DNA of 24,574 bases from the IMG/VR virus record IMGVR_UViG_3300032278_000113, positions 1 through 24,574 of that record; one strand, 5' to 3'. The stretch comes from a virus. A program made the translations under genes and the position numbers. The notes beneath the pieces are model-generated. The model ran no database searches. It was not told the origin of the DNA and saw only the letters and a program-made list of their open reading frames with translations. Each line of letters begins with the position of its first letter. The first letter of the stretch is position 1. This document shows positions 14,080 through 20,936 of this stretch, one piece after another.

Positions 14080-16938
14080 TCAGCCGCCTTGCTGCTCTAT
14101 CAAAATGTCTATAGCCGACCGACCCTGCGAATCTCTCGTCACACCTGATACGTCTATATAGGAACCTGAATCGGCGTTGATAATGTCCATCGCTCCCTGT
14201 TGCGCCTGAGCCATCGGTCCACTACCCGTAGCCTGTAGGGGCGGTATCACGGCTGGTTGGTTTGCCGCTGGTGAAATCGGGGCGGTCTTATCGGTTCCCC
14301 CGAGATGTCCAAGTCGGAGATCAAGACCTGTCGGTTCTGGTGGCTGACCAGTAGCGGGGTACCGGGCGAAGTCATTCGGTTGCATGGCACCCGGTGAGAT
14401 ACCAGCACCCCACCACTTCGCTTCGGCAGCAATCTCAGCCTGCCTAGCGGCAAGCCTGTCAGCGTGTTGCCCGGTCTGCATCTCAGCGAAATACTGCTTG
14501 ATCGTTTCGATCTGTGACCGGCTCAGCGCGCCACGCCCGCTGATCGGATCACCCTCCATTAGACCTGCGTAGAACTCATCACGATGCTCTTGGTTCGCTG
14601 CTGTTCCTTCTGCATCGTCCCTGAGGTCCGGGTACATCTTCAACAACGACTCTGCGTGACCAATCATGTCGGCCTGATCCTCACCGTACCGGCGGATCAT
14701 GCGCTCCTTGCTGCCCTGAGCGAAACCGCCCTCACCCAACAGATCCAAGTCAGCGTGCCAACGGTCGCGTACAGCCTTACGCTCAGACGCTCCCATCTGC
14801 CCCCAAAGGGCAGCGCCCTCTGGACCCAGACCATACAACCGTGCGGCTGCCTCATTACCTGCGGCTTCCGCTTTAGCAGCATCCGTAGCACGTTCCGTTT
14901 CGGTCTTGATCGCCTCGTCGCGCCAAGTCCGATCCGCGTCCTCGCGTAGCACCTGACGGTCATGGGCCGTAGTAGCCCCCTTGACGCTGCGATCCCATGC
15001 AGTCTTTGCGGCATCTTCGCGGAAGTCCCGCTCCAACTTTGACTCGTCCTGACGGAGCGTCCGGTCCAACGCCGACTCACCCTGACGCCAAGTGCGTTCA
15101 TCAACAGCCTGCTCACCTCGCCAAGTACGATCATCAACGGCCTGTTGGCCGCGCCAAGTGCGATCATCAACGGCTTGCTGACCCTGCCAAGTCTGACCTG
15201 CCTCCCGCTCACCCGTGCCATACAGTTGAGCCGCTTCACGCTCGCCAGTACGCCAATCCTGACCCGCTTCACGCTCACCAGTCTGGAACTGCTGACCCTC
15301 TATGCGTTCGCCACGGCCATAATCCATCTGCTGCTGACGCTCTGTCTCACGGGTCAAGAAGTCCTCACGGCGACCAACGTCGCCAAGCAACGCGTTCACC
15401 ATGTCCTCATCACGGCGCGTGTTGAACTGCTCCTGACGCATCGACTCGTCCATCAAACGCTGAGTCTGTTCCTGATCTAGTCCTTGGAACATGCGGAAAG
15501 CCTCATCGCCCAAAGCCAACTTCGATTCAGCAGCCAACTGCCCCGGCGCTGCGCCACGCTCAGCGGCAGCCATGTTCGCCACCTGAGCCAGACGCGCCAT
15601 CGCATCCTGCGACGACGCGGCCTGCGAACCACCCAAACCACCAACCAACTGAGCAACCTGCTCAAACTCGTCAGTAACCTGCGGCCCCAACGCCTCCCGT
15701 GCGGCAGTCAAACGATCCTCAATACCACCAGTAAGGCCACTAGCGCGGCCAGCGATAGCGTCGATCATTGCCTGCTGCTGAGCCAACCGATCAGTTTCAA
15801 GAGCGCCGATGTCGGTACCCAACTGGGTTTCAATGTCACCGATCTGCCCCATACGGCGCGCTTCCGCTTCCTCCAAACCAGTTCGACGCCCAGAGATCAG
15901 ATTCCTAATGTCGTCACTGAAGTCCTGTGTGGTGCGTTCTCCCATCAACGCACGGATCTGGGCGTCCAGATCCTCAGGGCGACGGTAACTCGATAGGTTG
16001 ATAGCGGGCGCATACGGGTTTACGGGGACTGGTCCCGCTGGTGCTGCTGGCCCCGCTGGGGCTGCTGGCCCCGCTGGGCCTGCTGGTCCCGCTGGTGCCG
16101 CTGGCCCTGCTGGTCCCGCTGGCCCTGCTGGTGCGGCGGGGCCTGCCGGGACTGTCCCCGTTGGTGACGGAACCATAGTGATCTGAGGCACACCATCTTC
16201 GCCAGCATCCCATTGGAACACATTGGGATCGTTGACGTTTCCAATACCCATCGCAGCAACCTGCTCGCGTAACTTGGCCGCAGCGTTGGCGTCTACCACA
16301 CCCAATTTTTCAGCGAACGCTATGCGGGCTTCCTCCGCAGCCGCATCGCCTTCGTCGCCAAAAGAGGCCAGTTTCTCCAACCAAGGGTTGCCGCCCGTAG
16401 GCGCGTTTGCCGCTTCAATAGCCGCTCGGTTGTTCTCCAACCCAGCAACAATGTCCAACATGTTCCCACCGCCGCCAGTCGGAGCAGCCCCCTGAGGCTG
16501 TGCCTTCATGTTCTCCAACCCGGCAACAATATCCAACATGTTCCCAGTGGGTGCAGCAGGTCGTGGTACAGCCCCACTAGCGTACAAAAACTCGTTCAAT
16601 TGCTCCCGATCCGCTGCGGACAATTGGGGCGCTGTGTTATAAACCGGGCTAGCCGGGTTGCCACCAACGAACGAACCACCCGGAGTGTTAGGTGCAGGCA
16701 CCCTAGGCTGGGTGTTGTAAACCGGGCTAGCCGGATTACCACCCACAAAGGAACCACCGGGAAAGAAACCACCGGGGGCAGGAGGCGCTGCCGTCTTAGA
16801 CTGATCCGTCAAATGTTTCGCTGCCACATTCGTGATAGCAGTATTGATTTTCTTTGATGCCTCTGACTCAATCTCCTGACGAGGACGCTGAGCAGTAGTT
16901 TGGTTACCGTGACCCTGATTTCCCGGCATATGTGGCAT
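14080..16938 (-). CDS. Repeat-rich structural protein with PA(G/A) tract and long helical repeats (952 aa)
   Basis: The start overlaps the preceding stop as TAATG. The N-terminal 300 residues are disordered and repetitive: GGSFVGGNPASPVYNT occurs twice (about residues 62-102), GNMLDIVAGLEN twice (about 130-170), and a Pro-Ala-(Gly/Ala) triplet tract covers about 262-303. From about 320 to 700 the sequence is strongly helical and charged. It includes degenerate units such as GEREAGQ and an 11-residue repeat of the type QAVDDRTWRGQ (three clear copies near residues 585-618). The C-terminal 250 residues are more varied, with Pro-rich linkers. No enzyme motif is visible. Elongated helical proteins with such repeats are found among phage tail, fibre or internal virion proteins; I place it in the virion from its neighbours. 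Its start is only a coupling overlap, without a strong ribosome binding site. Confidence 0.85.
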   Translation of the reverse strand: MPHMPGNQGHGNQTTAQRPRQEIESEASKKINTAITNVAAKHLTDQSKTAAPPAPGGFFPGGSFVGGNPASPVYNTQPRVPAPNTPGGSFVGGNPASPVYNTAPQLSAADREQLNEFLYASGAVPRPAAPTGNMLDIVAGLENMKAQPQGAAPTGGGGNMLDIVAGLENNRAAIEAANAPTGGNPWLEKLASFGDEGDAAAEEARIAFAEKLGVVDANAAAKLREQVAAMGIGNVNDPNVFQWDAGEDGVPQITMVPSPTGTVPAGPAAPAGPAGPAGPAAPAGPAGPAGPAAPAGPAAPAGPVPVNPYAPAINLSSYRRPEDLDAQIRALMGERTTQDFSDDIRNLISGRRTGLEEAEARRMGQIGDIETQLGTDIGALETDRLAQQQAMIDAIAGRASGLTGGIEDRLTAAREALGPQVTDEFEQVAQLVGGLGGSQAASSQDAMARLAQVANMAAAERGAAPGQLAAESKLALGDEAFRMFQGLDQEQTQRLMDESMRQEQFNTRRDEDMVNALLGDVGRREDFLTRETERQQQMDYGRGERIEGQQFQTGEREAGQDWRTGEREAAQLYGTGEREAGQTWQGQQAVDDRTWRGQQAVDDRTWRGEQAVDERTWRQGESALDRTLRQDESKLERDFREDAAKTAWDRSVKGATTAHDRQVLREDADRTWRDEAIKTETERATDAAKAEAAGNEAAARLYGLGPEGAALWGQMGASERKAVRDRWHADLDLLGEGGFAQGSKERMIRRYGEDQADMIGHAESLLKMYPDLRDDAEGTAANQEHRDEFYAGLMEGDPISGRGALSRSQIETIKQYFAEMQTGQHADRLAARQAEIAAEAKWWGAGISPGAMQPNDFARYPATGQPPEPTGLDLRLGHLGGTDKTAPISPAANQPAVIPPLQATGSGPMAQAQQGAMDIINADSGSYIDVSGVTRDSQGRSAIDILIEQQGG
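15086..15184 (-). repeat. Three tandem 33-bp units (11 aa each)
   Basis: On the plus strand the units begin CGCCAAGTGCG, CGCCAAGTACG and CGCCAAGTGCG at 15086, 15119 and 15152, and each is 33 bases long. They stay in frame and encode an 11-residue helical unit around VDDRTWRGQ inside the 952-aa protein. More degenerate units (GEREAGQ type) lie on the higher-coordinate side to about 15340, so the array probably grew by in-frame duplication. Confidence 0.9.
16031..16156 (-). repeat. 9-bp Pro-Ala-(Gly/Ala) codon repeat
   Basis: Fourteen near-identical 9-base units of the type GCTGGTCCC run without a frame break. In the coding (minus) strand they encode PAG and PAA triplets in irregular order, so Gly is replaced by Ala several times and a strict collagen Gly-X-Y rule is broken. 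The same bases read on the plus strand do give an unbroken Gly-X-Y run. Confidence 0.9.
16432..16545 (-). repeat. Two 36-bp direct repeats encoding NMLDIVAGLEN
   Basis: The copies at 16432-16467 and 16510-16545 differ at only two positions by eye. Both encode GNMLDIVAGLEN in the N-terminal region of the 952-aa protein, separated by a Gly/Pro/Ala-rich spacer. Confidence 0.88.
16634..16759 (-). repeat. Two ~48-bp direct repeats encoding GGSFVGGNPASPVYNT
   Basis: The copies start at 16634 and 16712, a 78-base period. They differ at several mainly silent positions and encode the same 16 residues twice, so the peptide rather than the DNA appears to be conserved. Confidence 0.85.
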
Positions 16939-17354
16939 TACGGCACTATCCCCTGCAACGTCTGAGACACCGCAAACCTGCGCATAGCATTAGCGATCTG
17001 ATCGTCAATCAACCCCCCGTACATGTTCTCTTCCAACAAATTGCGCTGCTTGTCCAGTTGGCGTCGCGCCGCTTCCGCCGAAGCCTCAACCCCGTAACGG
17101 CCCATCTCAGCCTCACCGGCAGCGATCTCTTTGCCCCGGCGGAACTGGCCCGAATCCAACATGCCACGCCTGTTGAAAGCACCCGGCAGCGCACGCGCCG
17201 CCTTCTTCACCTGCTGATTAGTACGAAACATACTCGTCGCCTGCTCGCGGCCCAGCCGCTCAGACGCCCGCTGAATGTCATCAAGGCCATAGCCGTACTC
17301 TTGAGTACGACGCCCCATCGACCCCCGGCGTTCCGAATAATCGGAATAGGCCAT
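16938..17354 (-). CDS. Small helical structural protein (138 aa)
   Basis: The ATG at 17354 overlaps the previous gene's TAA (TAATG), and its own TAA overlaps the 952-aa gene's ATG the same way, so an in-frame start three codons earlier is not preferred. The protein is basic at first (MAYSDYSERRGSMGRR) and then mainly helical. It carries a distinctive ALPGAFNRRGMLDSGQFRRGK near residues 56-76, a P-x-x-F-x-x-RG-x-x-DSG pattern that I have seen in small phage virion proteins next to internal or tail proteins. The second half is an Ala/Glu/Arg-rich helix of about 45 residues. There is no membrane segment. Exact function is unknown; a packing or assembly partner of the two large downstream proteins is an inference from tight coupling. 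Confidence 0.8.
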   Translation of the reverse strand: MAYSDYSERRGSMGRRTQEYGYGLDDIQRASERLGREQATSMFRTNQQVKKAARALPGAFNRRGMLDSGQFRRGKEIAAGEAEMGRYGVEASAEAARRQLDKQRNLLEENMYGGLIDDQIANAMRRFAVSQTLQGIVP

Positions 17355-17602
17355 TAGCCCCAAACACCTACCGTGTTAGAAACCAAAACTTTCTTGGTCG
17401 CGGTCCCATCCGTGTCGTACATAATCAGGTAGTCGGTAGCGGCGATAGTTGCGCCTAGGGCCGTCAGCCTGCTCGCGTCCACAGTAAGGGCAATAGCGCC
17501 ACTCGTCCCGCCCCCGGATAAACCGCTGGTGGAAGAGGTCGTTACAGCAGTAATGTCCCCGGTAGGGACTTGATCTATTCTCTGAGTAATCCTTGATGGC
17601 AT
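17354..17602 (-). CDS. Small beta-rich virion-type protein (82 aa)
   Basis: This begins MPSRITQRIDQVPTGDIT after an AGGAAAG site seven or fewer bases upstream on the minus strand. It contains GDITAVTTSSTSGLSGGGTS (residues 15-34) followed by AIALTV, a Gly/Ser/Thr-rich beta pattern common in phage fibre and appendage proteins. The end, DYLIMYDTDGTATKKVLVSN (57-76), resembles a short beta-hairpin domain found at fibre N- or C-termini. It is probably a small fibre or decoration component. Family and location in the virion are inferred from composition and neighbourhood only. Confidence 0.78.
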   Translation of the reverse strand: MPSRITQRIDQVPTGDITAVTTSSTSGLSGGGTSGAIALTVDASRLTALGATIAATDYLIMYDTDGTATKKVLVSNTVGVWG

Positions 17603-17610
17603 ACTCTTTC

Positions 17611-17898
17611 CTAACCGAAGTAGGTGACATCAATAGTGCTACTAGACGAAACCCGAATGAACTTCACATCCGTCAAATCGTCCTGATACAAGTCCAAGAC
17701 GCTATATGGGTTCAGATAATGACCCACACTGGCTGTAGGCGTCCCCCATCGAACCCGAATGGGTTCCGCGCCATTGGTAATCATTGCCGCTATGGCGGTA
17801 GCCGGTACAGACGCCAGAGAAACTGCCGTACCTGCAACGGCTAGTTGTTCGTCGCCTACGCTGGCCCCGTACTCTGCTGCTGACCTACGTATACCCAT
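17611..17898 (-). CDS. Small virion-associated protein (95 aa)
   Basis: A strong AGGAG site (17904-17908) lies five bases before the ATG and overlaps the upstream gene's stop. The protein begins MGIRRSAAEYGASVGDEQL and has alternating hydrophobic stretches: LAVAGTAVSLASVP (19-32), PIRVRW (46-51) and VKFIRVSSSSTIDVTYF (78-94). The C-terminal strand pair ending in VTYFG is typical of small beta-sandwich structural proteins that phages encode near fibre genes. There is no signal peptide or clear membrane helix. I do not recognise a named family. A role as fibre adaptor or decoration protein is plausible. Confidence 0.78.
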   Translation of the reverse strand: MGIRRSAAEYGASVGDEQLAVAGTAVSLASVPATAIAAMITNGAEPIRVRWGTPTASVGHYLNPYSVLDLYQDDLTDVKFIRVSSSSTIDVTYFG

Positions 17899-17906
17899 AC
17901 CTGCTC

Positions 17907-18035
17907 CTAACCGCCCAGCGCGGTTACTCGCGCTTCCAGATCGTCCAACTTCTCTTGTATCTTACGAAGTTCGTATTCAATAGAACGAGCATTCTGTCCC
18001 AACATCTTATGTGTGGGCTTGTATTCGACTGGCAT
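17907..18035 (-). CDS. Short coiled-coil protein (42 aa)
   Basis: The frame starts at ATG 18035, which overlaps the upstream TAA (TAATG), and ends at TAG 17907-17909. It reads MPVEYKPTHKMLGQN, then ARSIEYELRKIQEKLDDLEA and RVTALGG. From about residue 17 to 40 it shows heptad spacing (I, L, I, L, L, V, L), a short leucine-zipper-like coiled coil. It is missed by ORF callers with a 60-residue cut-off. The coupling overlap and the ribosome binding site of the next gene lying across its stop support it as a real gene. It may trimerise or pair with the coiled coil of the upstream membrane-anchored protein, which is speculative. Confidence 0.75.
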   Translation of the reverse strand: MPVEYKPTHKMLGQNARSIEYELRKIQEKLDDLEARVTALGG

Positions 18036-18325
18036 TAGTCCTCCACCGACCAATCGTCATCAATCATGTCGCCCAAATCCTGCATAGCCACAGACAACGA
18101 ATCCACAGTGACCTGCAAATCCTCCAAATCAGCAGATCGCGCATACGCATTCATGTCCATCGTCTGCTCAATAGATGACACTGTTGCTTCCAAATGATCG
18201 ATGCGCGCCACTAGGCGCGCTGAGGACCATGTGACTGTGCCGACGATTGCTGCCACGGACAGAATCAGCCCCAACGCTACGGTTGGGATTCTGACTTGGC
18301 GGATGTCGGACGGCACATCACTCAT
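18035..18325 (-). CDS. Membrane-anchored coiled-coil protein (96 aa)
   Basis: I choose ATG 18325 (MSDVPSDIRQVRIP), which overlaps the previous stop by eight bases. The open frame runs back to 18436, but that extension is an Arg/Cys-rich shadow of the upstream gene. One hydrophobic segment, TVALGLILSVAAIVGTVTW, spans about residues 15-33. A charged coiled-coil region with regular Leu/Ile/Val follows (ARLVARIDHLEATVSSIEQT, then DLEDLQVTVDSLSVAMQDL). The end is acidic. The topology is short N-terminus, one membrane helix, long coiled coil. It could be a second holin or antiholin, an inner-membrane spanin-like protein, or a membrane-linked assembly factor. Its place in the middle of the tail genes is unusual for a lysis gene. 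Confidence 0.75.
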   Translation of the reverse strand: MSDVPSDIRQVRIPTVALGLILSVAAIVGTVTWSSARLVARIDHLEATVSSIEQTMDMNAYARSADLEDLQVTVDSLSVAMQDLGDMIDDDWSVED

Positions 18326-18605
18326 CTGGATGCTCCCAAACGGGTCCAGAAATGGTCCCATCGGCCAACACCTCCGCATCGGCGTACAACTCTTGGCAGA
18401 ACGCCAACGCCTCAGCCTCCGTCTGCTCTGACACATCCCACGGTTCGTCCAACCCCGTTAGGGGTGCTGTTTCCGTCAGATAACCGAGGTGATAGACGCC
18501 ATCCAACGCCCACGACCCTTCGGCTGTACCTCCACGCTGACTGATTTTCCTCTCAGGCCCGCTACCCCAAGTGCCCCCCGACAACTTCCACTTCAAGTAG
18601 ATCAT
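18318..18605 (-). CDS. Hypothetical small protein (95 aa)
   Basis: The ATG at 18605 overlaps the previous stop in ATGA, and the stop overlaps the next gene by eight bases. The protein begins MIYLKWKLSGGTWGSGPE. It carries several Trp and Gly residues in the first 45 positions and an acidic, helical second half (SEQTEAEALAFCQELYADAE near 59-78). It ends GPVWEHPDE. No motif is recognised. The Trp/Gly start and acidic helix would fit a small assembly chaperone or fibre-associated protein, but the only real support is its position in a coupled structural operon. Confidence 0.75.
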   Translation of the reverse strand: MIYLKWKLSGGTWGSGPERKISQRGGTAEGSWALDGVYHLGYLTETAPLTGLDEPWDVSEQTEAEALAFCQELYADAEVLADGTISGPVWEHPDE

Positions 18606-19135
18606 TGCATCAACTCCATCTGCGCCTGTTCCGCAACCTGCTGTTCCCGTTCAGCCACCATCTCGTCCAACAGCCCGATCTGCTGCATGGAGTCCAGTTG
18701 CGCCCACCCCACGCTGCCCGACATGATCTGTAAGTTGGTTTGGCGTGTCATGCGTGCCCGCCAGTAATCGGGTTGTGCGTGTTCGATCTCGTCGCGGGTG
18801 TAATGCTTCTCGCATTCGTTGAACAGATCGACAAGAATTGCCATCTCCCGCTTTGCCCCATGTTCCACGACGAGTTGATGCTCCAACCCCACCTGCTTTT
18901 CCTCAGCGTCTAGTGCGTCCAGTTCGTCACCGGTCGCCAACAGCCGTTGGATTTCGACCTCCAACTTGCGTCTAGTAATATCGGCGTGACGCAGTTTGTA
19001 ACCCATGTCCTGTAGTTCCAGACACAACTGGTAGAAACGCATTTCGGGGGTGTCGTGCTGCCCGATCACGAAATGGATCAACTGGTAACGCGAACGGGTC
19101 TGTTGGACTTCTTCGACTGCTTCCTGAATGTTCAT
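18602..19135 (-). CDS. Hypothetical helical protein (177 aa)
   Basis: This protein is almost entirely helical by composition: it begins MNIQEAVEEVQQTRSRYQLI and has long charged helices such as ADITRRKLEVEIQRLLATG (51-69), EMAILVDLFNECEKH (97-111) and, near the end, EMVAEREQQVAEQAQMELMQ. Cys, Trp and Tyr are scattered in the middle, and there is no membrane segment. The Met/Gln/Glu-rich C-terminus could be a coiled coil. I do not recognise the family; a scaffold-like or internal virion role is possible. It starts two bases after the propeller-protein gene ends and overlaps the next start in ATGA, so it belongs to the same late operon. Confidence 0.78.
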   Translation of the reverse strand: MNIQEAVEEVQQTRSRYQLIHFVIGQHDTPEMRFYQLCLELQDMGYKLRHADITRRKLEVEIQRLLATGDELDALDAEEKQVGLEHQLVVEHGAKREMAILVDLFNECEKHYTRDEIEHAQPDYWRARMTRQTNLQIMSGSVGWAQLDSMQQIGLLDEMVAEREQQVAEQAQMELMQ

Positions 19136-19137
19136 GG

Positions 19138-20064
19138 TTATGCCAAAGCCGTATCGTTGCTCAAAGAGGCGTACTGGTAGCGAGCGGTGGACAACCCCGA
19201 CGACAAGGTAGAAATCGTATCGTCGCTGAAATCTATCTTGTTACATGCGGTGTACCCCGAGTCCCCCATGCAGTAGCCAGCGACACCCGCCTGAGCAAAC
19301 CCCCCTGCTTCGCTCCTTGTGGTACTGAGTGTGATGCCCAAAGTCGCTATTGCTTCAGTAGAGAATGTGAGTTTCTGTATGGTATTTGTAGCGGGAGCGG
19401 TGGAACCAAAGATGTAGCCTGCCACGGCATTGTTAGACATACCTCCGCACCCTCTGACCGCTGTGGCTAGAACGGCGCTTAGTGTGGACGTAGTTTCCCC
19501 CGAAAAGGTCAGTTTCTCTATGCGATCCGTGACCGAAGATCCTCCCGTGTTGCCACCCGCGTGGTAACCAGCGACCCCTTTGGTGACCACATTCTGCGCG
19601 GATGAGTAACCCTCCTGACTCAACGTGGCGCTGATAGTGCTCAATGTCTCACCGCTGTAAGTCAGTTTCTTGATAGCAGTTGAGTTGACGGCACCCGTCC
19701 ACGCCCCCGACAGATAACCAGCGGTTGGCGAGTTGCTCATACCACACGAATCGGACCAGTTGCCAGACAATGCGTTACTGGTCACGCTGGTGGCATCAGT
19801 CGCATATGTCACCTTTTGCACATCCAAGAGAACCGCCCACCCCGTCGTGTAACCCCCTACGGCATACCCCGCTACATTGTAATGAGATACACCAGCGACG
19901 TTTACACATGGATCATCCAACGCATCGGCCAATGTGGTGCGACTGTCGTCTGACAGATCCCACTTGTCGGTGATAGCCGTGAAACTGCCACCAGCGACGT
20001 AACCGAACGCCGGTACGCCCGACGAATACTGGAACGCCCCGATCAGGGCGGGAAGTATCGGCAT
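19138..20064 (-). CDS. Six-bladed beta-propeller (kelch-like) virion protein (308 aa)
   Basis: I take ATG 20064 (MPILPALIGAF), which overlaps the fibre gene's TAA (TAATG). An in-frame ATG at 20094 would add ten residues inside the fibre gene. Six repeats of about 47-50 residues follow. Each opens with GY-x-x-GG (FGYVAGG, AGYAVGG, AGYLSGA, AGYHAGG, AGYIFGS, AGYCMGD) and continues to a KLTFSGETTSTLSA-type strand and a turn with GxSN. This fits a closed six-bladed propeller of the kelch kind. Such proteins on phage tails usually act as receptor-binding or decoration parts, and it directly follows a fibre gene. The individual repeats vary enough to be ancient rather than a recent duplication. Ligand unknown. 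Confidence 0.82.
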   Translation of the reverse strand: MPILPALIGAFQYSSGVPAFGYVAGGSFTAITDKWDLSDDSRTTLADALDDPCVNVAGVSHYNVAGYAVGGYTTGWAVLLDVQKVTYATDATSVTSNALSGNWSDSCGMSNSPTAGYLSGAWTGAVNSTAIKKLTYSGETLSTISATLSQEGYSSAQNVVTKGVAGYHAGGNTGGSSVTDRIEKLTFSGETTSTLSAVLATAVRGCGGMSNNAVAGYIFGSTAPATNTIQKLTFSTEAIATLGITLSTTRSEAGGFAQAGVAGYCMGDSGYTACNKIDFSDDTISTLSSGLSTARYQYASLSNDTALA

Positions 20065-20936
20065 TACGAAGTCAAGTTTCCGAAGATGTACCACTCGTCG
20101 GTGTCGCGCTTCACCAGCGCCACCGAAACGTACTGGCCGTTGATAACAGCGTTGTCGTCCAAGGAGCGGGTGGTCACACCCGATCCTTCAACAATGGTCG
20201 TGGCCCCCGCGCCCTGTTGGATAATGACAATCTGCGTGCCCGTGGCGAACGCCACGCTGCTGTTCGGCGGGATGGTCAGGTTGTTGGCCGAACCGCTGTT
20301 CATCTCCACGATTCCGCCAGCGTCCCCAATAACCAGCGTGTAGGAAGAGGTTTCGTTGTTGATCGCCAACGGAGCGACGACACTCCCAGCGGTCACAGCG
20401 CCCGTGACGGTTAAAGCAGATAGTGTGCCAACCGAAGTGATAGCCCCCTGAGCGGCTGTCGTTACCGTGCCTGCCGTGGTGGCCGTATCGGCATTGCCGG
20501 TCACGGCACCGGTCAAAGGCCCAGCGAACCCTGTCGCTGTTAGAACCCCGGTGCCTGCATTGTAAGTAGCCCCACCGTCAGTCTTTGGAGCCAGATCACC
20601 AGTGGCCGACTCAAACAGAGCCACCGAACAGGTGGTGTCGGTCGTGTCAGCAACCGTGATAGTGGTTGGTGTTGGCGCTGCGGCCCACTTCAACCCATGA
20701 GCAGCCACGGTACTGTCTGCTGTCAGAACATGATTATTGGTCCCTGCGGCCAATCGACTAACAGCATCAGCACCACTGGCGACAATCAAATCGCCCAAAA
20801 CGTCAACAATGTCGTTCTGAACAACACCGGGTGTGGTGTTGACAAAGGCTTCGATGTCGTCAAAGTTGGTGTTCATGTCCGCTGCGACGATGGTCGTCCC
20901 AGCGGAGAACGAGTTTGTAACAGCGAGTGTTGCCAT
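20064..20936 (-). CDS. Tail fibre-like protein (290 aa)
   Basis: The N-terminus, MATLAVTNSFSAGTTIVAAD then MNTNFDDIEAFVN, is a typical start of phage tail-fibre proteins and probably attaches to the tail. The middle (about 90-200) is a Thr/Gly/Ala-rich beta-helix-like stretch with the common GPLTGAVTGNADTATTAGTV and TSVGTLSALTVTG pieces seen in trimeric fibres. The C-terminal 90 residues form a distinct domain, with LVIGDAGGIVEMNSG, LTIPPN, IVIIQQGAGATTI and a final DEWYIFGNL, similar to known fibre tip domains. The gene starts immediately after the nozzle gene stop (TAA-ATG). Its job would be host recognition. Synteny with T7 gene 17 is partial, because the fibre here precedes the internal proteins. 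Confidence 0.83.
   Translation of the reverse strand: MATLAVTNSFSAGTTIVAADMNTNFDDIEAFVNTTPGVVQNDIVDVLGDLIVASGADAVSRLAAGTNNHVLTADSTVAAHGLKWAAAPTPTTITVADTTDTTCSVALFESATGDLAPKTDGGATYNAGTGVLTATGFAGPLTGAVTGNADTATTAGTVTTAAQGAITSVGTLSALTVTGAVTAGSVVAPLAINNETSSYTLVIGDAGGIVEMNSGSANNLTIPPNSSVAFATGTQIVIIQQGAGATTIVEGSGVTTRSLDDNAVINGQYVSVALVKRDTDEWYIFGNLTS

Noticed and set aside
15998-16186. Plus-strand collagen-like reading frame (61-62 aa, TTG start)
   Set aside because: It has no ribosome binding site, is fully antisense to a well-supported 952-aa gene, and the Gly-X-Y pattern is forced by the complementary codons of the PA(G/A) repeat. The pattern is reported as a finding, not as a gene.
18326-18436. 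N-terminal extension of the membrane/coiled-coil gene
   Set aside because: The extension is an Arg/Cys-rich shadow of the overlapping 95-aa gene; the start at 18325 gives a normal short N-terminus before the membrane helix.
20065-20094. Longer start for the propeller protein
   Set aside because: ATG 20064 is coupled to the fibre gene stop as TAATG; the extra ten residues lie within the fibre gene.
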